The translations under genes were made by a program, and so were the position numbers. A stretch of 11,671 nt of DNA, taken from NCBI GenBank assembly GCA_003222935.1, contig QHXL01000068.1, forward strand, positions 1 through 11,671. The letters run 5' to 3'. This document shows, one piece after another, positions 1 through 5,797 of this stretch. How positions within the stretch are numbered: the first letter of the stretch is position 1; each line of letters starts with the position of its first letter. The stretch comes from Acidobacteriota bacterium (GTDB lineage Bacteria > Acidobacteriota > Blastocatellia > Pyrinomonadales > Pyrinomonadaceae). A model generated the notes under the pieces. The model was not told where the DNA came from. It was given only the letters and a program-made list of their open reading frames with translations, and did no database searches.

Positions 1-1
1 T

Positions 2-268
2 CACGCTACAGCGATGTACACGCCGTTTCTCATCGTCATACTGGCCGCAGGAGCACCTCCGTACCTGGCTGTGCTGTCGTTGGCATACTTTTCTAATCTT
101 GGCGCCTCCTTGACGCATTACGGCACAACGCCGGCTCCGATCTACTTTGGTGCAGGTTACGTGACCCAACGGACCTGGTGGTTAATCGGGTTGGCCGTGT
201 CGTTTTTAACAATCACGATATGGACAGTCATAGGCTTCGCTTGGTGGAAGGTGCTACGCCTTTGGTAA
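2..268 (+). CDS. DASS-family anion/sodium symporter, C-terminal fragment
   Basis: Only the last 88 residues are in the window; the frame is already open at base 2, beginning HATAMYTPF, so the gene starts upstream. The HATAM stretch and the later SLTHYGTTPAPIYFGAGYV segment are hallmarks of the divalent anion:sodium symporter family (DASS/SLC13, CitT and SodiT1 relatives), inner-membrane carriers of di- and tricarboxylates such as malate, 2-oxoglutarate or citrate. Two hydrophobic segments are visible: one around PFLIVILAAGAPPYLAVLSLAYF, and a final helix after the TWW motif ending in WWKVLRLW at the carboxyl end. The substrate cannot be told from this fragment. Stop is TAA at 266-268, and the next gene appears to start inside its last codons. 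Confidence 0.85.
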   Translation, partial: HATAMYTPFLIVILAAGAPPYLAVLSLAYFSNLGASLTHYGTTPAPIYFGAGYVTQRTWWLIGLAVSFLTITIWTVIGFAWWKVLRLW

Positions 269-927
269 AGATCGACTTGAAACGTGAGATCGTGAAGGCC
301 CTGGACGAGTTGCCAGTGGCAAGCATGCCTAATATTCGAAACGTTCGTCAGGAATTTTCAAAACGATTAAGCACGCTGCCGGCTCGCAATGTCATTGAGT
401 TAGCGCTTGATCTAATCAACGACAACGTAATTCAGCGTCTCGTCGCCTATGAGTTAATTCTGGAACATCCCTCCGCGCCGGCGAGTCTGAATTCCAGAAA
501 CGTAAAACTGCTTGGTGATGGCATCGATAGTTGGGTGGCAGTTGATACATTTGCCTGCTACATCTCCGGTCCGGCTTGGCGAAACCTGCAAATACCGGAT
601 TCACTAATTATTTCCTGGCTTCACTCGAAAGATCGTTGGTGGCGACGCGCCGGTGTCGTCAGTACGATTGCACTTAACAACAAAGCGCGTGGAGGTCGTG
701 GCGACAAGGAGAGAACCCTACAAATTTGTAAGTTAGTAATCGACGATCGCGACGACATGGTTGTAAAAGCTCTGTCGTGGGCTTGGCGAGAGCTATCAAA
801 GAGAGAGAAGGCAGCAGTCGAATCATTTATCACTGAATATGAAAAACGACTTGCGCCGAGAGTTTTGCCAGAAGTGAAACATAAGTTGCAAAGCGGACTT
901 AAGACTCCGAAGTTGCGAAGGACCTAA
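262..927 (+). CDS. AlkD-like DNA alkylation repair protein (HEAT-like repeats)
   Basis: Predicted DNA alkylation repair protein of the AlkD superfamily (all-helical ALK/HEAT repeats), 221 residues from TTG 262. AlkD enzymes excise N3- and N7-alkylated purines without base flipping. The residues known to matter in Bacillus cereus AlkD have counterparts: W91 and D95 in DSWVAVDTF (W109 and D113 in AlkD), R129 in WWRRAGVV (R148), and W173 in KALSWAWRELSK (W187). It belongs to the subgroup carrying LNNKARGG and DRDDMVVKALSWA. TTG 262 is chosen because it is preceded by GGAAGG at 246-251 and overlaps the transporter stop by 7 bases; a GTG at 178 would overlap much further, and ATG 328 would cut into the conserved N-terminus. 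Translational coupling to the transporter is likely. Activity is inferred, not shown; some AlkD paralogues are not glycosylases. Confidence 0.8.
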   Translation: MVKIDLKREIVKALDELPVASMPNIRNVRQEFSKRLSTLPARNVIELALDLINDNVIQRLVAYELILEHPSAPASLNSRNVKLLGDGIDSWVAVDTFACYISGPAWRNLQIPDSLIISWLHSKDRWWRRAGVVSTIALNNKARGGRGDKERTLQICKLVIDDRDDMVVKALSWAWRELSKREKAAVESFITEYEKRLAPRVLPEVKHKLQSGLKTPKLRRT

Positions 928-931
928 GCGA

Positions 932-1342
932 ATGGCTGGATACTCAGGCACACCTTTACCCAAAAAACTCGGCATAAAAGAAAACCAACGAATCGCGTTA
1001 CTCAACGCACCCAAAGATTTTCTTCCTGAGTTGGGCGACTTGCCTGAAGGTACGTCGATAGTGAAGCGAGTTAACGCTCCGTTGGATCTCGCACTATTGT
1101 TTGTTGACCGGGAGCGAGTGCTGGATAAGCAGTTTGCGCAACTAGCAACGAAGCTTTCACCGAACGGAATGATCTGGATCGCGTGGCCAAAGAAGAGTTC
1201 AGGCGTCCCAACTGATTTGATATTTGATCGTGTGCAGCGAATCGGATTGGATGCCGGTCTAGTTGACGTAAAAATTTGCGCGATTAATAAAACGTGGTCT
1301 GGTTTGAAGTTTGTGATTCGTTTGAAGAATCGGAAGAAATAG
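932..1342 (+). CDS. DUF3052 domain protein
   Basis: A 136-residue protein matching the DUF3052 family along its whole length. Recognisable blocks are the N-terminal MAGYSGTPLPKKLGI, the ALLNAPKDF strand, LDLALLFVDRE, the central MIWIAWPKKSSGVPTDL and the C-terminal LVDVKICAINKTWSGLKFV. The alternating strands resemble a small Rossmann-like fold, but no catalytic residues are assigned and the biochemical role is unknown. No signal peptide or membrane segment is seen, so it should be cytoplasmic. ATG 932 lies 4 bases after the stop of the alkD-like gene, with weak purine-rich GAAGGA at 917-922 as ribosome site, so the two are probably co-transcribed. The stop is TAG, followed by a weak inverted repeat. 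Confidence 0.85.
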   Translation: MAGYSGTPLPKKLGIKENQRIALLNAPKDFLPELGDLPEGTSIVKRVNAPLDLALLFVDRERVLDKQFAQLATKLSPNGMIWIAWPKKSSGVPTDLIFDRVQRIGLDAGLVDVKICAINKTWSGLKFVIRLKNRKK

Positions 1343-1357
1343 TTCGGTCTGAAAACT

Positions 1358-1390
1358 TTTCCACAGCTTCTGAGGAAATCTTTGTGGAAA
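1358..1390. terminator. inverted repeat downstream of the DUF3052 gene
   Basis: TTTCCACA at 1358-1365 is repeated inverted as TGTGGAAA at 1383-1390, giving an 8-bp stem with a 17-base loop, 15 bases after the DUF3052 stop. The stem is AT-rich and no T-run follows, so it is a poor intrinsic terminator. It may only mark the transcript end. Confidence 0.25.
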
Positions 1391-1440
1391 TCCCTCGTCA
1401 CGGTTTTACAAAGCTGTTACAGCCTCACACTTAGAACATT

Positions 1441-2025
1441 TTGCACACGTCAGCGGCACGCACAGAAAGCCTTTCACAAGAACAGCTTGAGTTTATTTCG
1501 CTGGTGGCCATGCGCATCGAACGTGGTCCAACTGAACAAATTACTTCCCTGTGAATCGTTATTGATTCAGATCAAGGTTTTGTCGAGGAGTTTGTCTATC
1601 TACTTAGAGATATTGATCACAAAAAAGACGGTGCTACTAATAGTGGGACCAAAAGAATTCAATCCAAAGTCATTGCGCCAACAGATGGCGAACAGTTTCT
1701 AAAATTAGATCGCGGTGAAAATTTATTAAGGATTCAGATAGTTTGTAACTGAGTGATGCGATGATTTCGATCAGAAAAAGAACATGAAGAAGAGTCTGAA
1801 GTGATCATCTATCCTCACCTACGAGAGTTGTTTGCGATTCAAAATTACGCGATTAGAAACGCGATCAATAAGACAAAAATTCTTCTTCAAATTGCATCAT
1901 GAAAGTTTCGAAAAAGGAGTTGCAAAAAAAGTTTCGATCACTATAATGCGATTCCCTCGCTGAACGATTGATTGCCAAGACAAGTTTTGATCAGCGACCT
2001 GATTTTTGATTCGACTGAAGGTTAA
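1441..2025 (+). pseudogene. possible decayed reading frame interrupted only by TGA codons
   Basis: No intact gene is visible between 1343 and 2267. One frame, however, runs from TTG 1441 (just after a TAG at 1432-1434) to TAA 2023-2025 with coding-like stretches: SLSQEQLEFISLVAMRIERG, then FVEEFVYLLRDIDHKKDG, and after 1765 EEESEVIIYPHLRELFAIQN. It is broken by five TGA codons, at 1552, 1750, 1762, 1900 and 1969, and by no internal TAA or TAG. The simplest reading is a decayed gene, perhaps with TGG tryptophan codons mutated to TGA. I do not recognise the family. The stretch is more AT-rich than its neighbours, which would fit an acquired gene or relaxed selection. It could also be non-coding DNA that is open by chance. 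Confidence 0.35.
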
Positions 2026-2267
2026 CTCGCTCTCATTTTCTTCTCGCAATTGCCCAGGAGACCTTCGCACCGTTTTTCAAACTCAGGTTAAGTAGTGGGG
2101 CGCAACTGCACAGATGTTGCGCAAGGCAATCCAGGCGATCGCCCTTGATTGGGGCTCCTTCGCCAAACAATAACTCTCAACACAAACTTCAAGGTCCGAA
2201 GGTTCACTATCCGGACCGAGGCGAAGTGTTGTTTGAAGGTCAGAAAAAGTTAGTGGAGTTGCGGCAC
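2026..2267. other. intergenic stretch with short hairpins, no gene recognised
   Basis: No convincing coding frame was found. It holds a hairpin at 2100-2122 (GCGCAAC / GTTGCGC, 9-base loop), the palindrome GGCGATCGCC at 2134-2143, and GGTCCG / CGGACC at 2193-2198 and 2212-2217. These could be regulatory sites ahead of the zinc-finger gene or remains of repeats. A TTG at 2145 extends the downstream frame upstream, but that extension does not look like conserved protein. Confidence 0.4.
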
Positions 2268-2879
2268 ATGAAAGAAGAAACACTGTTAGCCCCCAATATG
2301 AAGCACTGCCCAATTTGCTCCCAGGATCTCTCAGTTTCAGAATTTGGAGTTTGTCGAGCGCGTAAAGATGGTCGCAATCTATATTGCAAGAGCTGTATTC
2401 GAAACAAGGTCACACAAAGTCGGCGGGCATTAAAGGAATATAAGTCGGCGCGCAAGAAATACATCTCACAGCAGGTCGAAATGAGCGACCTGATGATTGC
2501 CGAACACTCGAATGGTCATCCTTACTCGGCGAAGGCTTTGAGCAAGCTTTCACCAATCGAACGCGTTCGTGATGCGATTCGCAGAGGAGCCAAAACGCAG
2601 AAAGAGATCGCCCAGGAAACTAAACTCGGCAAAGATGAGATTGGGGATGCCCTGGCGAATCTGTTGCTCTGGACCCGCGAAATTCGTACGCAAGTCCATG
2701 ACAATACTCGACTCTATTTCTTGAATGAGAATTCGGATGCCGGCAATCAGGAAGACAATCCACAACTCCCGCCGCGCAAACCCGACGTTCCCAGCTCATT
2801 CAGTTGTTTGCATGGATTAATGCCAGGTAAGAACCCCGAAGGTGAACCCGCGAAAATTGGGGCCTGGGTGGCAGCCTAG
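2268..2879 (+). CDS. zinc-finger and helix-turn-helix protein, function unknown
   Basis: A 203-residue soluble protein. Residues 14-43 form a four-cysteine zinc-binding unit, C14-x2-C17 and C40-x2-C43, with SEF and RKDGRN between; this spacing resembles the zinc ribbon found ahead of HNH domains in phage-like proteins, but no HNH motif follows. Residues 48-70 are highly basic and probably helical. Residues 97-152 look like a winged helix-turn-helix: IERVRDAI, then TQKEIAQETKLGKDEIGDALANLL, then a strand pair ending TRLYFLNE. The last 50 residues are Pro/Gly-rich and may simply run into intergenic sequence. ATG 2268 is preferred because GGAG lies at 2255-2258; ATG 2298 is the alternative, and TTG 2145 is too far upstream. 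A DNA-binding role is inferred; I do not recognise the family. Confidence 0.6.
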   Translation: MKEETLLAPNMKHCPICSQDLSVSEFGVCRARKDGRNLYCKSCIRNKVTQSRRALKEYKSARKKYISQQVEMSDLMIAEHSNGHPYSAKALSKLSPIERVRDAIRRGAKTQKEIAQETKLGKDEIGDALANLLLWTREIRTQVHDNTRLYFLNENSDAGNQEDNPQLPPRKPDVPSSFSCLHGLMPGKNPEGEPAKIGAWVAA

Positions 2880-2883
2880 CCCC
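2859..2883. terminator. possible bidirectional terminator hairpin between convergent genes
   Basis: GGGGC at 2859-2863 pairs with GCCCC at 2879-2883, with a partly matched inner stem, straddling the stop codon of the zinc-finger gene. The gene ends here and the minus-strand peroxiredoxin gene ends at 2912, so the hairpin sits where both transcripts should stop. No T-run is present. Confidence 0.3.
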
Positions 2884-2911
2884 GGTTCGGCGGCATACTT
2901 CCCGCGGACGT

Positions 2912-3370
2912 TTACTCAGCAAAAGCTTCGAGCACCTCATCAGCATGATCTTCGGGCTTAACCTTTTCGAAGATTTTTTTGAGCTTGCCCTTCTCATCGA
3001 TTAGAAAAGTCTTTCGATGAACGCCCATGTAAGTGCGCCCCATAAACTTCTTCTCGCCCCAAACGCCGTACGCATCAGCTATTGCGTGATCCTTGTCGGC
3101 TAAAAGAGTGAACGGGAGCTCGTATTTTGTGGCGAACTTCTGGTGCGACTTCTCACTGTCTGGCGAAACGCCCAGGATAGTGATGCCGCGCTTCTTAAAT
3201 TTGGCAAAAGCATCTCTGAACGAGCAGGCTTCTTTTGTACAGCCTGGGGTGTCGTCTTTAGGATAGAAATAAAGCACAACCTTTTGACCGCGGAGATCCT
3301 TTAAACTAACGTTTTCACCATTCGCATCAGTGGTCTTAAAAGCGGGCGCACTGGTTCCTTCTTTAACCAT
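2912..3370 (-). CDS. bcp: Thiol peroxidase of the Bcp/PrxQ type
   Basis: A 152-residue peroxiredoxin that reduces hydrogen peroxide and organic hydroperoxides in the cytoplasm using thioredoxin-derived electrons. Visible are the N-terminal GTSAPAFKTTDANGENVSLKDLRGQ, the strand VVLYFYPKDDTPGCTKEACSFRD with peroxidatic Cys44 and resolving Cys49 (the C-x4-C pair of 2-Cys Bcp/PrxQ enzymes), GVSPDSEKSHQKFATKYELPFTLLAD, and HRKTFLID, whose Arg belongs to the active-site surroundings. Length is normal for the family. The frame is open much further upstream, but the start at 3370 is set by GGGAGAG about six bases before it and by the family N-terminus; the longer frame would overlap the EVE gene. It is transcribed divergently from the EVE gene and stops with TAA. 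Confidence 0.93.
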   Translation of the reverse strand: MVKEGTSAPAFKTTDANGENVSLKDLRGQKVVLYFYPKDDTPGCTKEACSFRDAFAKFKKRGITILGVSPDSEKSHQKFATKYELPFTLLADKDHAIADAYGVWGEKKFMGRTYMGVHRKTFLIDEKGKLKKIFEKVKPEDHADEVLEAFAE

Positions 3371-3408
3371 GAAATCTCTCCCGTAGGTTGATGATTGAAT
3401 CGAACGGC

Positions 3409-3414
3409 ATTCTA
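3409..3414 (-). promoter_or_regulatory. candidate -10 element for bcp
   Basis: On the minus strand the 96-base gap between the divergent bcp and EVE genes holds TAGAAT at 3414-3409, about 38 bases before the bcp start. TTGACT and TTGTTG lie upstream, but at longer than ideal spacing (about 25 and 20 bases). The assignment is tentative. Confidence 0.2.
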
Positions 3415-3466
3415 AGTCGCAGTTCCCGGTAATACAACAAGTCAAAAAAAGCCTCGAGATGAACAA

Positions 3467-3907
3467 ATGAAAAAGTCGACTAAGAACGGTTATTGGATGG
3501 TTAAACAGGAGCCCGAAACTTATTCCTGGGATGACTTCGTAAAGGATGGCGGCACTGACTGGTCCGGAGTCAGGAACTATCAGGCGCGTAATAATTTGAA
3601 GGGCATGAAAGTTGGAGACCGGGTTCTGTTTTATCACTCCGGCAAAGGAAAAGAAGTTGTTGGACTGGCGGAAGTAACGAAGAGTGCGTATCAGGATCCG
3701 ACTGCTGACGACGATCAATGGGTCGCGGTCGACTTGAAACCAGTAAAACCATTTGCGAGTCCAGTTCAACTTGCGGCGATTCGTTATGACAAGCGACTTA
3801 GTCAGTTGCCGTTGATCCGGCAGTCGCAACTTTCGGTTATGCCTCTTACGAAAGATGAGTTTGACGTAATCTTTGGGATGGGCAACAGTAAAGCGCGCAG
3901 GAAGTAG
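3467..3907 (+). CDS. EVE domain-containing protein
   Basis: A 146-residue EVE-domain (Thy28-like, PUA-fold) protein. EVE domains resemble YTH domains and are thought to recognise modified bases in RNA or DNA; the ligand here is unknown. The family blocks are clear: YWMVKQEPETYSWDDF at the start, TDWSGVRNYQARNNLKGMKVGDRVLFYHS, the VVGLAEV strand, AYQDPTADDDQWVAVDLKPV, and PLIRQSQLSVMPLTKDEF near the end. It covers the full usual length. ATG 3467 is the first start giving the family N-terminus, though its ribosome site is weak; ATG 3497, within YWMVK, is an unlikely alternative because it would remove the first strand. A three-codon frame (ATG AAC AAA TGA, 3459-3470) overlaps its start. The VOC gene follows after 10 bases, so the two form an operon. 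Confidence 0.9.
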   Translation: MKKSTKNGYWMVKQEPETYSWDDFVKDGGTDWSGVRNYQARNNLKGMKVGDRVLFYHSGKGKEVVGLAEVTKSAYQDPTADDDQWVAVDLKPVKPFASPVQLAAIRYDKRLSQLPLIRQSQLSVMPLTKDEFDVIFGMGNSKARRK

Positions 3908-3917
3908 GAGGGCTCCA

Positions 3918-4310
3918 GTGTTCAAGCAAATCGACTACACCATGATAATCGTCTCGGATATGAAACGTTCGGTGGCGTTCTATCGCGACACGCTTGGGAT
4001 TCCGCTGAAATTTGAATCACCTGAGTGGACTGAGTTTGCAACAGGTGCTACCACCCTTGCACTGCATGGCGGCGGCATCGCGCGCGAATACCAGGACACT
4101 GGAGACCAATCCAAGACTGCGGGAGCATGTTCGATTGGGTTCAATGTTGACGATGTTGATCGGACGTACGAAGAGATGAAGTCCAAGGGGATGACGTTTG
4201 TAATGCCACCAACCCAGCGCGAAGGTGAGGGGATAAAGCTTGCAGTTGGGCTCGACCCGGACGGTTTGCCGATATCCTTTGCACAACTCATCGCCCACGG
4301 GGAAAATTAG
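3918..4310 (+). CDS. VOC family (glyoxalase/bleomycin resistance fold) protein
   Basis: A 130-residue single-domain protein of the vicinal oxygen chelate superfamily, built from two beta-alpha-beta-beta-beta modules: residues ~1-58 (IDYTMIIVSDMKRSVAFYRDTLGI, then a TEFATG strand) and ~65-126 (SIGFNVDDVDRTYEEMKSKGM, then LDPDGLPISFAQL). The family includes glyoxalases, dioxygenases and antibiotic-binding proteins. The usual metal-ligand positions are not typical: the first module has Tyr-Thr where IDH is common, and the C-terminal Glu of DPDGNxIEL is replaced (DPDGLPISF), so metal-dependent catalysis is doubtful. Start is GTG 3918, with a strong AGGAGGG at 3906-3912 that overlaps the EVE stop codon. 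The frame is open further upstream but inside the EVE gene. The substrate is unknown. Confidence 0.85.
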   Translation: MFKQIDYTMIIVSDMKRSVAFYRDTLGIPLKFESPEWTEFATGATTLALHGGGIAREYQDTGDQSKTAGACSIGFNVDDVDRTYEEMKSKGMTFVMPPTQREGEGIKLAVGLDPDGLPISFAQLIAHGEN

Positions 4311-4409
4311 CCGCAGATCTACGCAGAAGAACGCAGATCAGAAATAAGAAAGGTGCGACGTCCTTTTCTCAAATTTCTGATCTGCGTTTTTCTGCGTTAA
4401 TCTGTGGCC
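4311..4409. repeat. long imperfect inverted repeat (about 45-base arms)
   Basis: Starting at the base after the VOC stop codon, a left arm (4311-4353) reappears inverted and slightly altered at 4362-4409, leaving a loop of only about 8 bases. Shared blocks are ACGCAGAA, AACGCAGATCAGAAAT and the A/G-rich end. It resembles dispersed intergenic repeats with CGCAGAT-type motifs found in many genomes. As RNA it would form a long hairpin that could end the EVE-VOC transcript ahead of selD. No transposase is near. Confidence 0.85.
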
Positions 4410-4413
4410 CATG

Positions 4414-4422
4414 AAAGGAGGT
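4414..4422 (+). promoter_or_regulatory. ribosome binding site that sets the selD start
   Basis: AAAGGAGGT is a near-perfect complement of the 16S rRNA 3' end and lies 8 bases before ATG 4431. No such site precedes TTG 4503, where a standard gene caller would start the gene. The site therefore supports initiation upstream of the in-frame TGA. Confidence 0.85.
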
Positions 4423-4430
4423 AGCTATCG

Positions 4431-5462
4431 ATGCGTCTGACTGAGATGGTTTCGTGTTCTGGTTGAGCGGCGAAACTTAGCCCGAGCTTACTCGCTCAAG
4501 TTTTGAGCGGTCTTCCGAAACAACCTAACGATCCAAACTTGATTGTCGGTTTTGATACAGCCGACGACGCGGGAGTATACCGTCTGCGCGACGACCTCGC
4601 GTTGGTCCAAACGCTCGACTTCTTCACTCCTATCGTCGACGACCCGTTCGATTTTGGTCGAATCGCTGCCCTCAATTCGGTAAACGACGTTTGGGCGATG
4701 GCTGGAACGCCAATAACAGCTCTGGCCATCACCTGTTTTCCAAAGAAGGGTGTCGATCCGGCAATCCTTGGCGAGATCATGCGTGGCGGACTCGAGACGC
4801 TGAACCAGTACGGCGTCACCTTGATTGGCGGCCACAGTGTCGATAACGAGCAAATCATGTTTGGCTATTCGGTTACTGGTGTGATCGATCCAAACAAGAT
4901 CGCGCGAAATGCTGGTGCTGAGGTTGGCGACGCAATCATTCTCACTAAACCGATCGGGACTGGAGTGATTTCAACAGGAATAAAAAGAGGAAGTGCGAGT
5001 GAGGTTGTTGTAAACGGTTCAGTCGCGACAATGTTGACACCCGGAAAGTTTGCCGCGGAAGCAATGCGTGAGTTTGGTGTTAAGGGCGCTACGGATGTGA
5101 CCGGATTTTCCCTGATTGGTCATGCGTGGGAAATGGCATGTGCGAGCAAGGTGACGATTGAGATCGAAGCCGATTCGGTGCCGTTATTGGAAGGTGCTTT
5201 GGAATTGGCAGGTCAGGGATTTCTTACGAGTGCCGATAAGACGAATCGAGAGTACGTCGGCGCAGATGTCGCAATTAATGATTCGGTTAACGTCGATTTG
5301 GTGAAGCTTCTCTTCGATCCTCAGACAGCGGGCGGGATGCTGATTTCAGTTAGCCAGAATGATTTTGAGCCTCTGCTCGCAAGACTGAAAGAACCCTACC
5401 CATTTGCACGCGTGATCGGTCAGGTAGTCGAGCCAGGCCCGCATTCAATTTCTATTCTTTAA
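4431..5462 (+). CDS. selD: Selenide, water dikinase (selenophosphate synthetase) with selenocysteine at the active site
   Basis: SelD makes selenophosphate from selenide and ATP, the selenium donor for Sec-tRNA and selenouridine. The full protein has 343 residues (E. coli SelD 347). Translation from ATG 4431 gives [11 protein letters not shown], then TGA at 4464-4466, then AAKLSP: the TGA is residue 12 and Lys15 follows three positions later, exactly the Cys17/Lys20 spacing of E. coli SelD. The three Mg-binding aspartates also align at constant offset: D46 (TADDAGV), D86 ([11 protein letters not shown]) and D222 (TDVTGF), for E. coli D51, D91 and D227. Further motifs are LIGGHS and DPQTAGGML. 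The first half is the AIRS N-terminal domain and the second half AIRS_C. A gene caller would truncate this to TTG 4503 and lose both active-site residues. Sec insertion is inferred; the position match makes a random stop very unlikely. Confidence 0.93.
4463..4499 (+). promoter_or_regulatory. candidate bacterial SECIS hairpin in selD mRNA
   Basis: TTGAGCG (4463-4469), which contains the TGA, pairs perfectly with CGCTCAA (4493-4499), enclosing 23 bases in which AGC/GCT (4479-4481, 4486-4488) can form an apical mini-stem about 16 bases past the TGA. Bacterial SECIS elements are hairpins starting at or just after UGA that SelB binds. Size and position fit. The apical loop reads CCGA, lacking an obvious early G, so details are uncertain without folding. 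Confidence 0.6.
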
Positions 5463-5534
5463 AAACATCCCCAAAAACCTTCGGAGCCTCTTGCAAGAGT
5501 CAGCTTTTGAATTACAAAGGACACATTAGCCAAT

Positions 5535-5637
5535 TTTCAGGTTGGGAAGGTGGACCCTGTCCCCGCGGTCTCGCTTGAGCTCGGTGGATTCTTTAGTAAA
5601 ACTCAGCGGGGACAGGGTCCACCTTCCCAACCTGAAA
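5535..5637. repeat. perfect 32-bp inverted repeat (REP/MITE-like) between selD and egtB
   Basis: The arm at 5535-5566 (TTTCAGGTTGGGAAGG onward, ending TCCCCGC) is repeated inverted without mismatch at 5606-5637, with a 39-base spacer. A weaker outer pair, 5484-5496 and 5675-5687 (GAG..TCTTGCAA, two mismatches), nests around it, outlining an element of about 204 bp. Perfect arms suggest recent movement or conversion. No transposase is present, so it would be non-autonomous. As RNA it would form a very stable hairpin, likely ending selD transcription. Confidence 0.92.
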
Positions 5638-5741
5638 TATTCTAAGAGTTTATTCACTGCTCTGAGTCAAAATTTTGCAAGAACCTCTTAAGCCTAAAGA
5701 ACCTCACTAGAACAATCGCTTTGTCATCTAGGAGATCCGTG

Positions 5742-5771
5742 TTGGTTGACCGTCTCCTCATTGAGTATGAT
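5742..5771 (+). promoter_or_regulatory. candidate sigma70-type promoter for the egtB-like gene
   Basis: TTGGTT at 5742-5747 and TATGAT at 5766-5771 are separated by 18 bases, 26 bases ahead of ATG 5798. An overlapping TTGACC (5746-5751) is an alternative -35 at poorer 14-base spacing. If real, the gene has its own promoter rather than depending on selD. Confidence 0.35.
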
Positions 5772-5797
5772 TACGATTAATTCATGGGGGTATCTTG

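Noticed and set aside
178..261. GTG 178 as the start of the alkylation-repair gene
   Set aside because: It would overlap the transporter gene by 91 bases and add residues that do not resemble the family; TTG 262 has a ribosome site and overlaps by only 7.
1357..1391. DnaA boxes or replication origin (TTTTCCACA and inverted TGTGGAAA)
   Set aside because: There are only two imperfect sites, no AT-rich unwinding cluster and no dnaA or dnaN nearby.
823..1401. Minus-strand frame of 192 codons
   Set aside because: It lies opposite the DUF3052 gene and the end of the alkD-like gene, and its composition is that of a complementary shadow.
1382..1702. Plus-strand frame of 106 codons
   Set aside because: Rich in Ser, Cys and Leu with no recognisable motif; the frame from 1441 reads more like protein over the same bases.
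3371..3925. Long minus-strand extension of the peroxiredoxin frame (337 residues)
   Set aside because: The extension covers the convincing EVE gene on the other strand, and a ribosome site plus the family N-terminus fix the start at 3370.
4464..4466. TGA in selD as a nonsense mutation or sequencing error
   Set aside because: It sits precisely at the Cys/Sec catalytic position and a hairpin surrounds it; a random stop there is improbable.
4503..4505. TTG 4503 as the selD start
   Set aside because: It has no ribosome site and would remove the Sec/Lys active-site segment; the upstream frame matches SelD exactly.
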